A DNA stretch of 64,000 nucleotides from Simmondsia chinensis (lineage: Eukaryota > Streptophyta > Magnoliopsida > Caryophyllales > Simmondsiaceae). A program made the translations under genes and the position numbers. Shown piece by piece: positions 11,040 through 21,663 of this stretch (the first letter of the stretch is position 1; the number at the start of each line of letters is the position of its first letter). The stretch spans positions 21,796,350 to 21,860,349 of the forward strand of contig JAGTTD010000020.1 of the NCBI GenBank assembly GCA_018398585.1, in the 5' to 3' direction. The notes under the pieces are model-generated. The model was not told where the DNA came from and ran no database searches. It saw only the letters and a program-made list of their open reading frames with translations.

Positions 11040-12115
11040 GTTTTGCTTACAATACATAGTATATGATGAGTCTTAATGGTATGAAATCAACTTGTACAAG
11101 TGTGTTTCAACTACTTAGTGGTGTATGACTTACCATACTTAGTGTATGACAAGTATTAATGGTGTGAAATCAACTTGTACAAGTGTGTTTCAACTACTTA
11201 GTAGTGTATTACTTACCATACATAGTGTATGATAAGTCTTAATGGTGTGAAATCAACTTGTACAAGTGTGTTTAAACTACTTAGTGGTGTATGACTTACC
11301 ATACTTAGTGTATGACAAGTATTAATGGTGTGAAATCAACTTGTACAAGTGTGTTTCAACTACTTAGTGGGGTATGACTTACCATACTTAGTGTATGGCA
11401 AGTATTAATGGTGTGAAATCAACTTGTACAAGTGTGTTTCAACTACTTAGTAGTGTATGACTTACTATACATAGTGTATGATGAGTCTTAATGGTGTGAA
11501 ATCAACTTGTACAAGTGTGTATCAACTACTTAGTGGTGTATGACTTACCATACTTAGTTTATGACAAGTATTAATGGTGTGAAATCAACTTGTACAAGTG
11601 TGTTTCACTTACTTAGTAGTGTATGATGAGTCTTAATGGTGTGAAATCAACTTGTACAAGTGTGTTTCAACTACTTAGTGGTGTATGACTTACCATACTT
11701 AGTGTATGACAAGTATTAATGGTGTGAAATCAACTTGTACAAGTGTGTTTCAACTACTTAGTGGTGTATAACTTACCATACTTAGTGTATGGCAAGTATT
11801 AATGGTGTGAAATCAACTTGTACAAGTGTGTTTCAACTACTTAGTCGTGTATGACTTACCATACACAGTGTATGATGAGTCTTAATGGTGTGAAATCAAC
11901 TTGTAAAAGTGTGTTTCAACTACTTAGTGGTGTATGACTTACCATACTTAGTGTATGACAGGTATTAATGGTGTGAAATCAAATTGTACAAGTGTGTTTC
12001 AACTACTTAATGGTATATGACTTACCATACTTAGTGTATGACCAGTATTAATGGTGTGAAATCAACTTCTACAAGTGTGTTTCAACTACTTAGTGGTGTA
12101 TGAATTACCTTTGAT
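11040..12115 (+). repeat. Central tandem array, ~82-83-bp monomer, ~13 copies
   Basis: A highly regular array of AATGGTGTGAAATCAACTTG ... GTGTTTCAACTACTTAGTGG ... ACCATACTTAGTGTATGACA units. AATGGT copies begin at about 11075, 11158, 11241 and 11323. The unit aligns with half of the left-arm dimer (AATGG-TAAAATCAAC, TTCAAG-AATTAGTGGTA, CATAC-GTATGA), in the same orientation as the left arm. It lies between the 3' ends of the two convergent genes. Confidence 0.9.
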
Positions 12116-12189
12116 GCTGATATGTGTGGCGATACACCATCCATGCATGTCAACATACATCGTAACACACTTGAAAAACACATCAACCA

Positions 12190-12470
12190 CTTAGAACACA
12201 CAATTGGGACCAACTTCAAATCAATTCATTGACAGTTTTCATTACAGGAATATACAACAGTATGAAAATATACACAATTTTCATTACCCTATTACATACA
12301 CATCACAACCTTTCGACAATTTTCAGTACACTGGATACAACGTAAATCCTATGGTAAATTCCTTAAGAAGAACCAACCATGGCATTGGACGAGAGAATGT
12401 CAAGAACTGGATACAACGTAAATCCTATGGTAATGTACAATGTAAATCCTATGGTAAAACGAAATTATAT
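12190..12470 (+). repeat. Repeat cluster in the transposase 3' flank
   Basis: GTAAATCCTATGGTAA occurs three times (about 12341, 12419 and 12441), two of them preceded by GGATACAAC. The segment TTTTCAGTACACTGGATACA also matches, at roughly two-thirds identity by eye, the reverse complement of 10050-10130 beyond the Ulp1 gene. No convincing coding function is visible. Confidence 0.55.
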
Positions 12471-12512
12471 AGGTATGTCACAAGTAAAATTTATACATTT
12501 GAAGACTATAAG

Positions 12513-15325
12513 TTAATTTGGAGGAGGGACTTGAGATGGACGGCCGGAGTTGGATGAGGTGCATTCGCCATTAGGATGCAGAGCAGTTGGATTCTTGCAC
12601 GTGGATCGGTTATGCCCATGTTCCTTGCACCGACTGCACCTTTGATGAACACGCTCCTCACCGACAGACGGAATCCTCCTCTTCCGCCTCCTTCCAGAAG
12701 AGGTTCTAACGTCGGGTGGAAGAAGATTCATGTCAGCTACATCACGCGGGATACGCTAGTCACTTATGTGCGACATCGGGTAGACGACACTTCTATACGA
12801 CTCGTACCGATATTCGCTACTGTAGTACGGCGAGCACAAGTCGTACAGAGCATAAGGACTGTGCTGTACCACTGCTAACGCATGCTCACATGGAAGCTGC
12901 TCAAGTTGAAACTTGCGGCAGGTACATGTCCAGAGCGACATATCTATTACAAAGTTTTTCTCCCCATCGATGACGTCGAACGTATGATCATCAGCTCGCA
13001 ATATCTGCATTACCACAATAATAGACAAACGCGTCAAATAACCAAGGTGCATGCAAAATACAAAAATATGAGAAAAATAAAAAAAATTAAAAAAAAACAA
13101 CAAAACATAAGCAACGAAACACTCGAAGGGCACCAAAATTAGCGGATTTCACATCGAAGAGCACCAACATGCTATAAACATGCTTTGTAGTAGGGATTAA
13201 ACAAGACAATATGTACGGAGCTTACCGTCATCGTTCTTGCTAACTTGAATCTGTCTTGTAATTTTTTTTCGACGTCGGGGGACATTGTACTGATGCAAGC
13301 TTCAGCCTTGGCTCTTCTTTCGTGAAACCACCTCTGCAACAGTAGCCTACACTCATCAACAAGGGCTGTAATTGGATAGCCACGTACCTTGACCAATACA
13401 GCATTTATGGATTCCGAAATGTTTGTCGTCATTATGTTGTACAGACGAAAAGGGGAGTGGGAACGAGTCCACTTGTCCAGTCCCACATCTTCCAAGTAAT
13501 CTTTAGCCCCGGGTACGGCACAACATAAACTGAAAAACAAACTATGAAATTCTTGAATGTTGTATGCTTTGGCTGCTTTGTAGTAGTACTGATCCAAATG
13601 CTTCCTGTTGCTCTTGAATTTAGCCTTCAAGTTGTTCAGCAAATGGTACATGCAGAGCCCGTGAAATGTGACAGGGAAAAGTTCTTCCACTGCGCGTTGG
13701 ATGCTTCGGTGTCTATCGGATACAATGACATGGCCAGCAGGCTCCCCAGTTACTTCCTTCAACCTACTGAGGAACCAATGCCACGATGCATCATTCTCTG
13801 AATCACCGATGCCGATAGCAATCGGGAAAATTTGCTCGTTGGCATCATGGCAAACGGCCATGAACAAAACACCCCGGTACTTTCCCTTCAGATGTGTTGC
13901 GTCAATGCTCACAACCGGCCGGCAAAACCGGTACCCATTAAGTGAAGCACCAAACGCAATGAAGAGGTACTGAAACCTACTTTCATCATCTGTCTGTAAA
14001 TAAAATGTGGTACCGCGGTCAGTCTGTTTGAGGACTTGAAGATAGGCAGGCAAGAATGCATAGGACTCTTCGGCCGTACCCAATCTAACATTGTCGTATG
14101 CAAACTCTCTCGCCCTCCAAGCAACACTGTAGCTGATATCGACACCGTAGCAACTTCGGATGTCATCTATGACATCCCGTGGCTTGAACACTCTCCCGGG
14201 GTTCACAAGTTTCTTGCGGACGCACTCCCCGACGACCCAACTGGTTGCCTGCCTGTGTCTAACAGTGGTGAGATCGCTAGGGTGGTTGTGGTTCTTTTCT
14301 ACTTTTGTAACCATCCAGCAGCCACCATCTGCTACACACGTAGCCCGAACCCTCCATGTGCAGCCCTCTTGTGCGCAGCGGACAACCGTTAAGGATTTGT
14401 TTGACTTGTAGCTCCTGAATTCAAATTTTTCCCTAAGCGCAATTACTGCCAGGTTAGTCAACAAGTCCCTCTTCGTCATAAATATTTGATCGACTTCAAT
14501 ATCCTCAACCATCCGGCCCTGCGCATATACCTCGTTAATCCGGCTCCTCTCATCATCGGAGCCAGCCTCATCATCAGAACGAGGATCACCAGCAGCTTGG
14601 ATGTCAGGGTGGACATTCGGTTGACCGCTGGGTTCCGCATTCCGTTCCAATTCAAGTTCGACAATCAGAGGGTCTTCACGGGAAATATTACGATGCTCGT
14701 AAGTGTGCCCCTCTAGAGGTGAGGCATCAGGTACAGTCGGTTGCACCTGGGATAAATTGATATTGTCCAAATTATCCCATGCACTTTGATTGGAATTTTC
14801 CCAATCTCCACCTGTTGCTGTTGCCTCAACCGTCACAGTAGGCATGTTCAAATCTACAATAGATGCATCTACACGGGCTGCTTCTTCCATCCCCGCATCC
14901 ATACATCCACCAGAAGTCTCGGGAACCTCAGGGTGCGAACGACCACTATTCTCGTCACCATTGGGAATTGTTTGAAAGGGAGTTCGTTGCCAATCGAAGC
15001 AAGGATTCCTGTCACCGGATGACTCTACAGTTACGATCAAAGGATGCTTCGCTCTATCTTCTTTGGCTAGTGCCTTCCAAAACATAACGGACCTATCGTC
15101 AACGACATCGTACAAGGGCGCGGCCGGAACGGCGGTGAAAGATTGAAAATGCATCTTTGAACCCGCATCTAACTGAGCACCAATCACCTCCGCCACAGTC
15201 CTTTGCAAACCAGCGAAGTCAGTTTTCTCATCCACAAAAATATAAGCCAATTTTTCACCAGCGTACTTTGCCCTCTCCCTAAAATGGCCACCGTACAGAA
15301 CGCATGCAATAGCAGCATCACCCAT
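12513..15325 (-). pseudogene. mudrA-like: MuDR-type MULE transposase, one in-frame stop
   Basis: Coding exons are 15325-13226 and 13004-12513, joined in phase 0 across a GT-AG intron (donor GACG|GTAAGC, acceptor ATGCAG|ATATT). I start at the ATG 15323-15325, three bases after a CAG splice acceptor. Numbering from the upstream Leu codon at 15337, residues 280-352 are the MuDR DNA-binding region with a C-x4-C...H-x-H finger (C321, C326, H350, H352). The DDE core has D479 (SIDATHLKG), D541 (VSDRHRS) and E642 (NISESIN), plus the CxxH C562/H565. Exon 3 has a SWIM finger (WTCTCRKF...LPCEHALA) and a CCHC knuckle (CSRCKEHGHNRSTC). One TAG at 12756-12758 separates SWIM from knuckle; the frame resumes immediately (RIPRDVADM), so this looks like a single nonsense change. 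The protein would cut and insert element ends in the nucleus. Confidence 0.9.
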
Positions 15326-17083
15326 TACTGTGGACAAGAAAAAAATATGATATCAAAGCAAAATTGACATGAAACACACTAGGGTGGAATGAAAGTACAG
15401 CATTGAAACCACTAAAAACGGTGTATGATTGGTTTAAAACTATAATACACAAATAACACTACTTTAAGAAAGAATACATGGTGTAAGATTTGCGTTACAG
15501 TCATAAATAAGTTCATCACACACCTTTTAAAGCAATCATACACGGTCTATGGTTAAGGATACCACATTCTATACACGAAAGACACCAAAACAGGTTCATC
15601 CTAGACCAATCAAAGCTATCATACACGGAGTATGGTAAGCCATATACCATTCTGTACTTGAAAGACACCAAAATAAGTTCATCATACACCTTTTGAAGCT
15701 CTCATACACAGTGTATGGTTTAATATGCCCCATTATATACACAGTTAAAACCAATCATACACAGTGTATGATGCATTATTCACCATTAATTACTTAACAT
15801 ACACAAATACAGGTTGGTTATACACCATTAAACCCAATCCTACACAGTGTATGACTGATTATACACCATTAGTTACTTAACATACACATACACAGGTTGG
15901 TTATACGCCATTAAACCCAATCCTACACAGTGTATGACTGATTATACACCATTAATTACTTAACATACACATACACAGGTTGGTTATACGCCATTAAACC
16001 CAATCATACACAGTGTATGGTTGCTCATAAACCACTAATTACTTAAAAAACGTCTGCACAAGTTGGTTATACACCATTAAAACCAATCCTACAGAGTGTA
16101 TGACTGATTATACACCATTAATTACTTAACATACACATACACAGGTTGGTTATACGAAATTAAACCCAATCCTACACAGCGTATGACTGATTATACACCA
16201 TTAATTACTTAACATACACATACACAGGTTGGTTATACGCCATTAAACCCAATCATACACAGTGTATGGTTGCTCATAAACCACTAATTACTTAAAAAAC
16301 GTCTGCACAAGTTGGTTATACACCATTAAACCCAATCCTACATAGTGTATGACTGATTATACACCATTAATTACTTAACATACACATACACAGGTTGGTT
16401 ATACGCCATTAAACCCAATCCTACACAGTGTATGACTGATTATACACCATTAATTACTTAACATACACATACACAGGTTAGTTATACGCCATTAAACCCA
16501 ATCATACACAGTGTATGGTTGCTCATAAACCACTAATTACTTAAAAAACGTCTGCACAAGTTGGTTATACACCATTAAACCCAATCCTACACAGTGTATG
16601 ACTGATTATACACCATTAATTACTTAACATACACATACACAAGTTGGTTATACACCATTAAAACCAATCATACACAGTGTATGATTGATTATACACCACT
16701 AATTACTTAATACACACAAACACAAGTTGGTTATACACCATTAAACCCAATCCTACATAGTGTATGACTGATTATATACCATTAATTACTTAACATACAC
16801 AAACACAAATTGATTTCACACCATTCAAACCTATCATACACGGTGTATGATAGATCATACAGCACTATTTACATGAAGCACACCTAAACAAGTTGATTTC
16901 ACACCATTAAAACCTATCATACAAGATGTATGACTAATCATACACCACTAATGAGTTCAAACACACCAAAAGAAAGGTATAATACATCATTTAAACCAAT
17001 CATAAACCATAAACGACTTGTAACACACCGACCTCATAGGACAAGGATACATTAACGACAATATCAGCAAATGGTCATGTTAC
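15326..17083 (-). other. 5'-leader intron of the transposase, array-filled
   Basis: The donor is ACTAAAG|GTAACATG with GT at 17083-17082. The acceptor is a pyrimidine-rich tract ending CTTGTCCACAG with AG at 15329-15328. Nearly all of this ~1.76-kb intron is the right inner tandem array. Splice sites are inferred from sequence only. Confidence 0.6.
15390..17010 (-). repeat. Tandem array, ~83-bp monomer, inside the leader intron
   Basis: About 19 copies of a unit reading, on the plus strand, CAGTGTATGACTGATTATAC ... ACCATTAATTACTTAACATA ... GGTTGGTTATACGCCATTAA. Consecutive GTGTATGACTG starts at 15847 and 15930 set the 83-bp period. The array runs in the opposite orientation to the central and left arrays. 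Some dyads are perfect round one base (CATACACAGTGTATG). Confidence 0.9.
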
Positions 17084-17440
17084 CTTTAGTATCTGATCTG
17101 AAAACCGTGAAATGTGTGTAAGGACTCAACGTTGAACCTACAGCAATGCCACGAAGCTTCAAACACGATCTTAAAACGGCTTCTTCTTCTTCTTCTTCCG
17201 AGGGCCCAATGTAGCAGATTGAGAGAAAAATGAGAGAAAAATGGACTTGGGGAATTCAGATTAAGAGAAAAGTAACAAATACCATGAATAAGAGGTGAGT
17301 AAATGGGCGGGAAATGAGAAGAAGGGAGGAATAGAGTGAGAAGCAAGTTACATGACATCAAGTAAAAATATGTACTTTTGCATTAAATGAAGAGAGAGAA
17401 AATGGAGTGGGGAGAGGCTAAAGTACAGTAATCGGCTGCG
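17084..17440 (-). promoter_or_regulatory. Probable promoter and noncoding first exon of the transposase gene
   Basis: Between the inner terminus and the leader-intron donor there is a non-repetitive stretch with a CTT/GAA microsatellite at about 17180-17199, a TTAAATGC-type box repeated at 17385 and 17440, and no array. The minus-strand 91-codon reading here (17361-17086) ends at the donor region and resembles no family. I take it as leader, not protein. Confidence 0.45.
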
Positions 17441-17523
17441 CATTAAATGAGGAGAGAGAAAGGGGACGGGTTGGGGGGGGGTGAATGGGAGGGCCTTTTT
17501 GAAGGAAAATCGTACGGATTACT
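17441..17523 (-). repeat. Internal copy of the MULE terminus, right
   Basis: Plus strand: a G-rich tract, then GGGAGGGCCTTTTTGAAGG, then AAAATCGTACGGATTAC. It is the inverted counterpart of 8197-8260. The flanking inverted homology continues outward (TTTACTCAAAATGTATA), which shows this motif lies inside the long terminal repeats rather than at their ends. Confidence 0.75.
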
Positions 17524-20254
17524 TTACTCAAAATGTATATTTTTTTTCTAAATACACATCCCAAAAATACACAAATATACGCTGATTTTACATAAATATA
17601 ACCCATCATACACCGTGTATGAAGTGCATCATACACCAATAAAACTTGAAATACACGTATATAAGCAGATTTCAGACCCTGTACCCATAAATACATGGAA
17701 AAACCTGCAAAAGTTGATTTTATGCCAATAAAACCTATCATACATTGTGTATGACAAGCTCTTTACCGCTAATTACTTCAAGTATACCTGAATAAGGTCA
17801 CTTTACACCACTATAACGCATCATACCCAGTTTATGATTCAATTTCAGACCACTGTACCCCTAATTACTTGAAAAAAAATAGCAAAAGTTAATTTTATGC
17901 CATTATAACCTATCATACATTGTGCATGATACGTCATTTACCACTAATTGTTTAAACTAAACCTGAATAAGTTCATTTTACAACATTACAACTCATCATA
18001 CCCAGTGTATGATTCGATTTCAGACCACTATACCCCTAATTACTTGAAAAAATAGTAAAAGTTAATTTTTTGCCATTATAACCTATCATACATTGTGTAT
18101 GATAAGTCATTTACCACTAATTGCTTGAAATACACCTGAATAAGTTCATTTTACACCATTAAAACATATCATACCCAGTGTATGATTCGATTTCAGACCA
18201 CTGCAACAGTAATTACATAAAACAATCTGCAAAACTTGATTTCATGCCATTAAAACCTATAATAATTTGTGTATGATAGGTCATTTACCACTAATTACTT
18301 GAAATATACCTGAAAAGGTTCATATTAAACCATTTTAACTCATCATACCCATTGTATGATTCGTTTCAGCCCACTGTAACAGTAATTAGTAGAAAAAACC
18401 AGTAAAAGTTGATTTTATGCTATTAAAACCTATCATACATTGTGTATGACAAGTCTTTTACCACTAATTGCTTATAATACACCTAAATAATTCAGTTTAC
18501 ACCATTAAAACGCATCATACCCAGTGTATGATTCGATTTCAGACCACTTACCCCTAATTACTTGAAAAAAAAGCAAAAGTTAATTTTTTGCCATTATAAC
18601 CTATCATACATTGTGTATTATAAGTCATTTATCACTAATTTCTGTAAATATACCTGAAAAAGTTCATTATAACCATTTGAAGGGATCATACATAGTGTAG
18701 GACCTGATTTCAGACCACTCTAAGACTAAATACATAAAAAAAATTGCAAAAGGTTATTTTAAGCCATTAAAACCTATAATAATTTGTGTATGATAAGTCA
18801 TTTATCACTAATTACTTGAAACATACATTAAAAGGTTAGATTAAATCATTTTAACTCATCATACCCATTGTATGATTCGATTTCAGCCCACTGTACCCCT
18901 AATTACTTGAAAAAAAACAGCAAAAGTTGATTTTATGCCATTATAACCTATCATACATTATGTATGATAAGTCAATAACCACTAATTGTTTTAACTACAC
19001 CTGAAAGGGTTCATTTTAGACCATTTTAACGCATCATACCCATTGTATGATTCGATTTCAGCCCACTGTAACAGCAATTACTTGAAAAAACGAGCAAAAG
19101 TTGATTTTATACCATTAAAACCTATCATACATTGTGTCTGACAAGTCTTTTACCACTAATTGCTTGGAATACACCTGAATAAGTTCATTTCACACCATTA
19201 AAACGCATCATACCCAGTGTATTATTCAATTTTAGACTACTATACCTCTAATTACTTGAAAAAAACAGTAAAAGTTAATTTTTTGCTATTATAACCTATC
19301 ATACATTGTGTATGATAAGTCATTTACCACTAATTGCTTGAAATACACCTGAATAAGTTCATTTTACACCATTAAAACGTATCATACCCAGTGTATGATT
19401 CGATTTCAGACCACTATACCCCTAATTACTTGAAAAAAACAGCAAAGGTTGATTTTTTGCCATTATAACCTATCATACATTGTGTGTGATAAGTCATTTA
19501 CCATTAATTACTTAAAATATACCTGAAAAGGTTCATATTTAACCATTTTAACTCGTCATGCCCATTGTATGATTCGATTTCAACCCACTGTAACAGTAAT
19601 TACTTGAAAAAAATCAGTAAAAGTTGATTTTATGCCATTGAAACCTATCATACATTGTGTATGACAAGTCATTTACCACTAATTGCTTGGAATATACCTG
19701 AATAAGTTCATTTTATACCATTAAAACGCATCATACCCAGTGTATGATTCGATTTCAGACCACTGTACCCCTTATTACTTGAAAAAATCAGCAAAAGTTG
19801 ATTTTATGCCATTATAACCTATCATATATTGTGTATGATAAGTCATTTACCACTAATTTCTTGTGATACACTTGTATAAGTTCACTTTACAGCATTATAA
19901 TGCATCATACACAGTGTATGATTTTATTTCAGACACCACTAATTACTTGAAGCACACCTAAACAAGGTCTGGGAGGGAAGAAGAAGAAAGGGCAAATTTG
20001 GAAATAATATTTTTTTTTGACAAAAAAAATTCAAAAGGAAAAAAAAATGAAGAAAAGGAGAGTGAAAAAGTCAAAAAAGTGTACTTTTGCCTGCCTTGCA
20101 TTAAATGAGGAGAGAGAAAGAGAGAGAGAGAGAGGGGACGGATGGGGCAGGTGAGGTGGGAGGGTATTTTTGTCCAAAAAAGTCTATTTAAGGTTAGAGG
20201 GGTCTAAAAAATATTAAGGGGGGGCTGGGGGGTCCAATCCGTACGATTTCCCAA
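17508..20254 (-). repeat. Right terminal inverted repeat arm of the MULE
   Basis: Inverted counterpart of 3896-8216. The outer part holds CTGCCTTGCATTAAATGAGG, an (AG)n tract at about 20112-20134, GGGGACGG and the terminal AATCCGTACGATTTCCCAA. The inner part (17508-17665) is nearly identical to the reverse complement of about 8040-8216. Confidence 0.82.
17560..19960 (-). repeat. Tandem array, ~174-bp dimeric unit, right arm
   Basis: About 14 dimeric units, the reverse complement of the left-arm repeat (CTATCATACATTGTGTATGA, CATCATACCCAGTGTATGAT, TTACCACTAATTGCTTG, CAAAAGTTGATTTTATGCC). Only one copy of the variant half containing AGGACCTGATTTCAGACC is present (about 18694); the left arm has two. 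Confidence 0.9.
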
Positions 20255-20907
20255 AACTTTTTCACTAAAATACTTCTATCTTAAAAATTTTATCCTTCGA
20301 TTTAAGTAAAAATAAAAATATTTTTATCTTTAAAATATTGAATTTGTTTGATAATAGAGAATTTCTTGAAATATTTTTCACGAAAATTAGAAAACTGACA
20401 AAGTTGTTTAGAAGCTCAGTTTTCCTTACTCTTTTAAAAAATTTGGAAAACAGTTTGAAATAAGTTTTTAAAAACTTTTTACATTTTTGTTGTTTTGAAG
20501 TTTTTTTTGTGCTCTCTCTTGCTTTTAACTTTCTTCTCTTTTTTTTTTCTTGGCTCCACGCATTCTGTCTCTCACGTTCTCATGCCCTTTACCATCAATT
20601 CTAACTTCTAACCCACAACTCATCCTTCAAAGTTGAAGAAGCATACGAGGATCATGTGAGTTGTTTAATGACATTCATCTTTGCGGAACTTAGTAGAGTA
20701 TGCTTTCTACGTACTTTACTCTAAGTTCCTTATTTTTAAAGTAAAACTCACTTAGCGCAACTCGTTTACCCTTTATAGCGAACCATCTACTAAGGTGACA
20801 AAAGATAATTTCAATATAGTGTGAATAAATGACAAAGCAACTATATTATTTACTTTGTATGATAGAGAAGATGTGATGGTCTGTGACAAGAATGATATTG
20901 TAGTTGT
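20255..20907. other. AT-rich stretch, no gene seen
   Basis: Low-complexity, T-rich flank of the MULE. There is no open frame of note and no recognisable repeat. Confidence 0.4.
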
Positions 20908-21395
20908 TAGGGGTGTATTTGAGCTGAGCCGAGCCTGACCTGAGTCTTTAAGCTTGGCTGAGGCTTAGCTCGAAACTCGCCGAGCTTTGAAAGTTTAGGC
21001 TCAAGCTAGCTCTCCGTTCACATGGTTCTCAAAGCAGAGGAGGAAGGGTGAGCAGCAGGTACCAAGAGCCCTTGGTCATCAAAAGCTCAAACTCGGTTCA
21101 GCTCAACTTGATCTAAGCTTGGTGAGCTTCAAATTAGACTTGTCATATTTCGGTTCATTTAGGCTCAATATAGGCTTGTTGGGTCTCGTTTGAGCTGGGG
21201 CTTGCTCATTTACACTCCAATATGGCTTCATTAGGTAATATTTAAGCAAATACATTATATTAAAAAAAGCTCGCTTAGGCTCGTTTAGGCTTGCAAGCCT
21301 AGGAGCTCGAATTCAAAGCAAGCCGAGCTTTTCAAACTTTATGACAAGCCGGCTGGCAAGGGCTCGTGAGCCGGCTTGGCTCATTTACACCCCAA
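20908..21395. mobile_element. hAT-like non-autonomous element (MITE), ~490 bp
   Basis: The left end reads TAGGGGTGTATTTGAGCTGA and the right end GCTTGGCTCATTTACACCCC, an imperfect terminal inverted repeat. Internally it is full of GAGCTCG/AAGCTTGGC-type short motifs in both orientations (GCCGAGC, AAGCTCG), typical of hAT subterminal repeats. Flanks share GTAGTTGT / GTAGGTCC, only a weak 8-bp duplication. No coding sequence. Confidence 0.6.
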
Positions 21396-21663
21396 GTAGG
21401 TCCAAGAAGGGGCAAAAGGTGAATATGTCCAAAAAAATGCAAAAGTTTGCATGTTGTATGCATAGGTTATATTTATATTATTTTTGTTTGATAATTAGAA
21501 AGACATCTCTCGATACAAAATCTACCACACCCACCAAAACGGAGCCCGAGAAAGCCCATAGGAGCTGGACAACAATAAAAACAGAAGTATGAATAGGTGG
21601 TCTGTATTAAAGTGTCATTTGTACTCAAACTAGTGATATAATTGTTGAAGAATTTGGACAAAT

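Larger units (their letters stand above)
3896..20254. mobile_element. Giant Ulp1-carrying Mutator-like element (Kaonashi-type MULE), ~16.36 kb
   Basis: The two ends are reverse complements. The left begins TTGGGAAATCGTACGGATT at 3896 and the right ends AATCCGTACGATTTCCCAA at 20254. Both are followed inward by the same GC-rich stretch, a (CT)n tract, a TCATTTAATGCAAGGCAGG segment and then kilobases of the same tandem repeat in inverted orientation. Inside lie a plus-strand Ulp1-like protease and a minus-strand MuDR-type transposase, facing each other. MULEs carrying an ULP-like gene are known in plants. The amount of internal satellite here looks exceptional. A target duplication is only weakly suggested: CTTTCTCA at 3888-3895 against CTTTTTCA at 20257-20264, one mismatch and two bases away from the right end. 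Both genes carry single inactivating lesions. Confidence 0.88.

Noticed and set aside
12204..12557. 117-codon plus-strand frame
   Set aside because: It is built from short internal repeats (GTAAATCCTATGGTAA) and overlaps the end of the transposase on the other strand; no family resemblance.
13544..15087. Several plus-strand frames of 60-118 codons
   Set aside because: All are opposite-strand shadows of the transposase exon.
17086..17361. 91-codon minus-strand frame
   Set aside because: It has a low-complexity composition and ends at a splice donor; better explained as untranslated leader of the transposase.
4125..19960. Regular repeats as a CRISPR array
   Set aside because: The units are tandem, without unique spacers, inside a plant transposon with introns and a MuDR transposase.
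3888..20264. Firm target-site duplication for the MULE
   Set aside because: CTTTCTCA / CTTTTTCA has a mismatch and does not abut the right end exactly, so it is only mentioned as a possibility.
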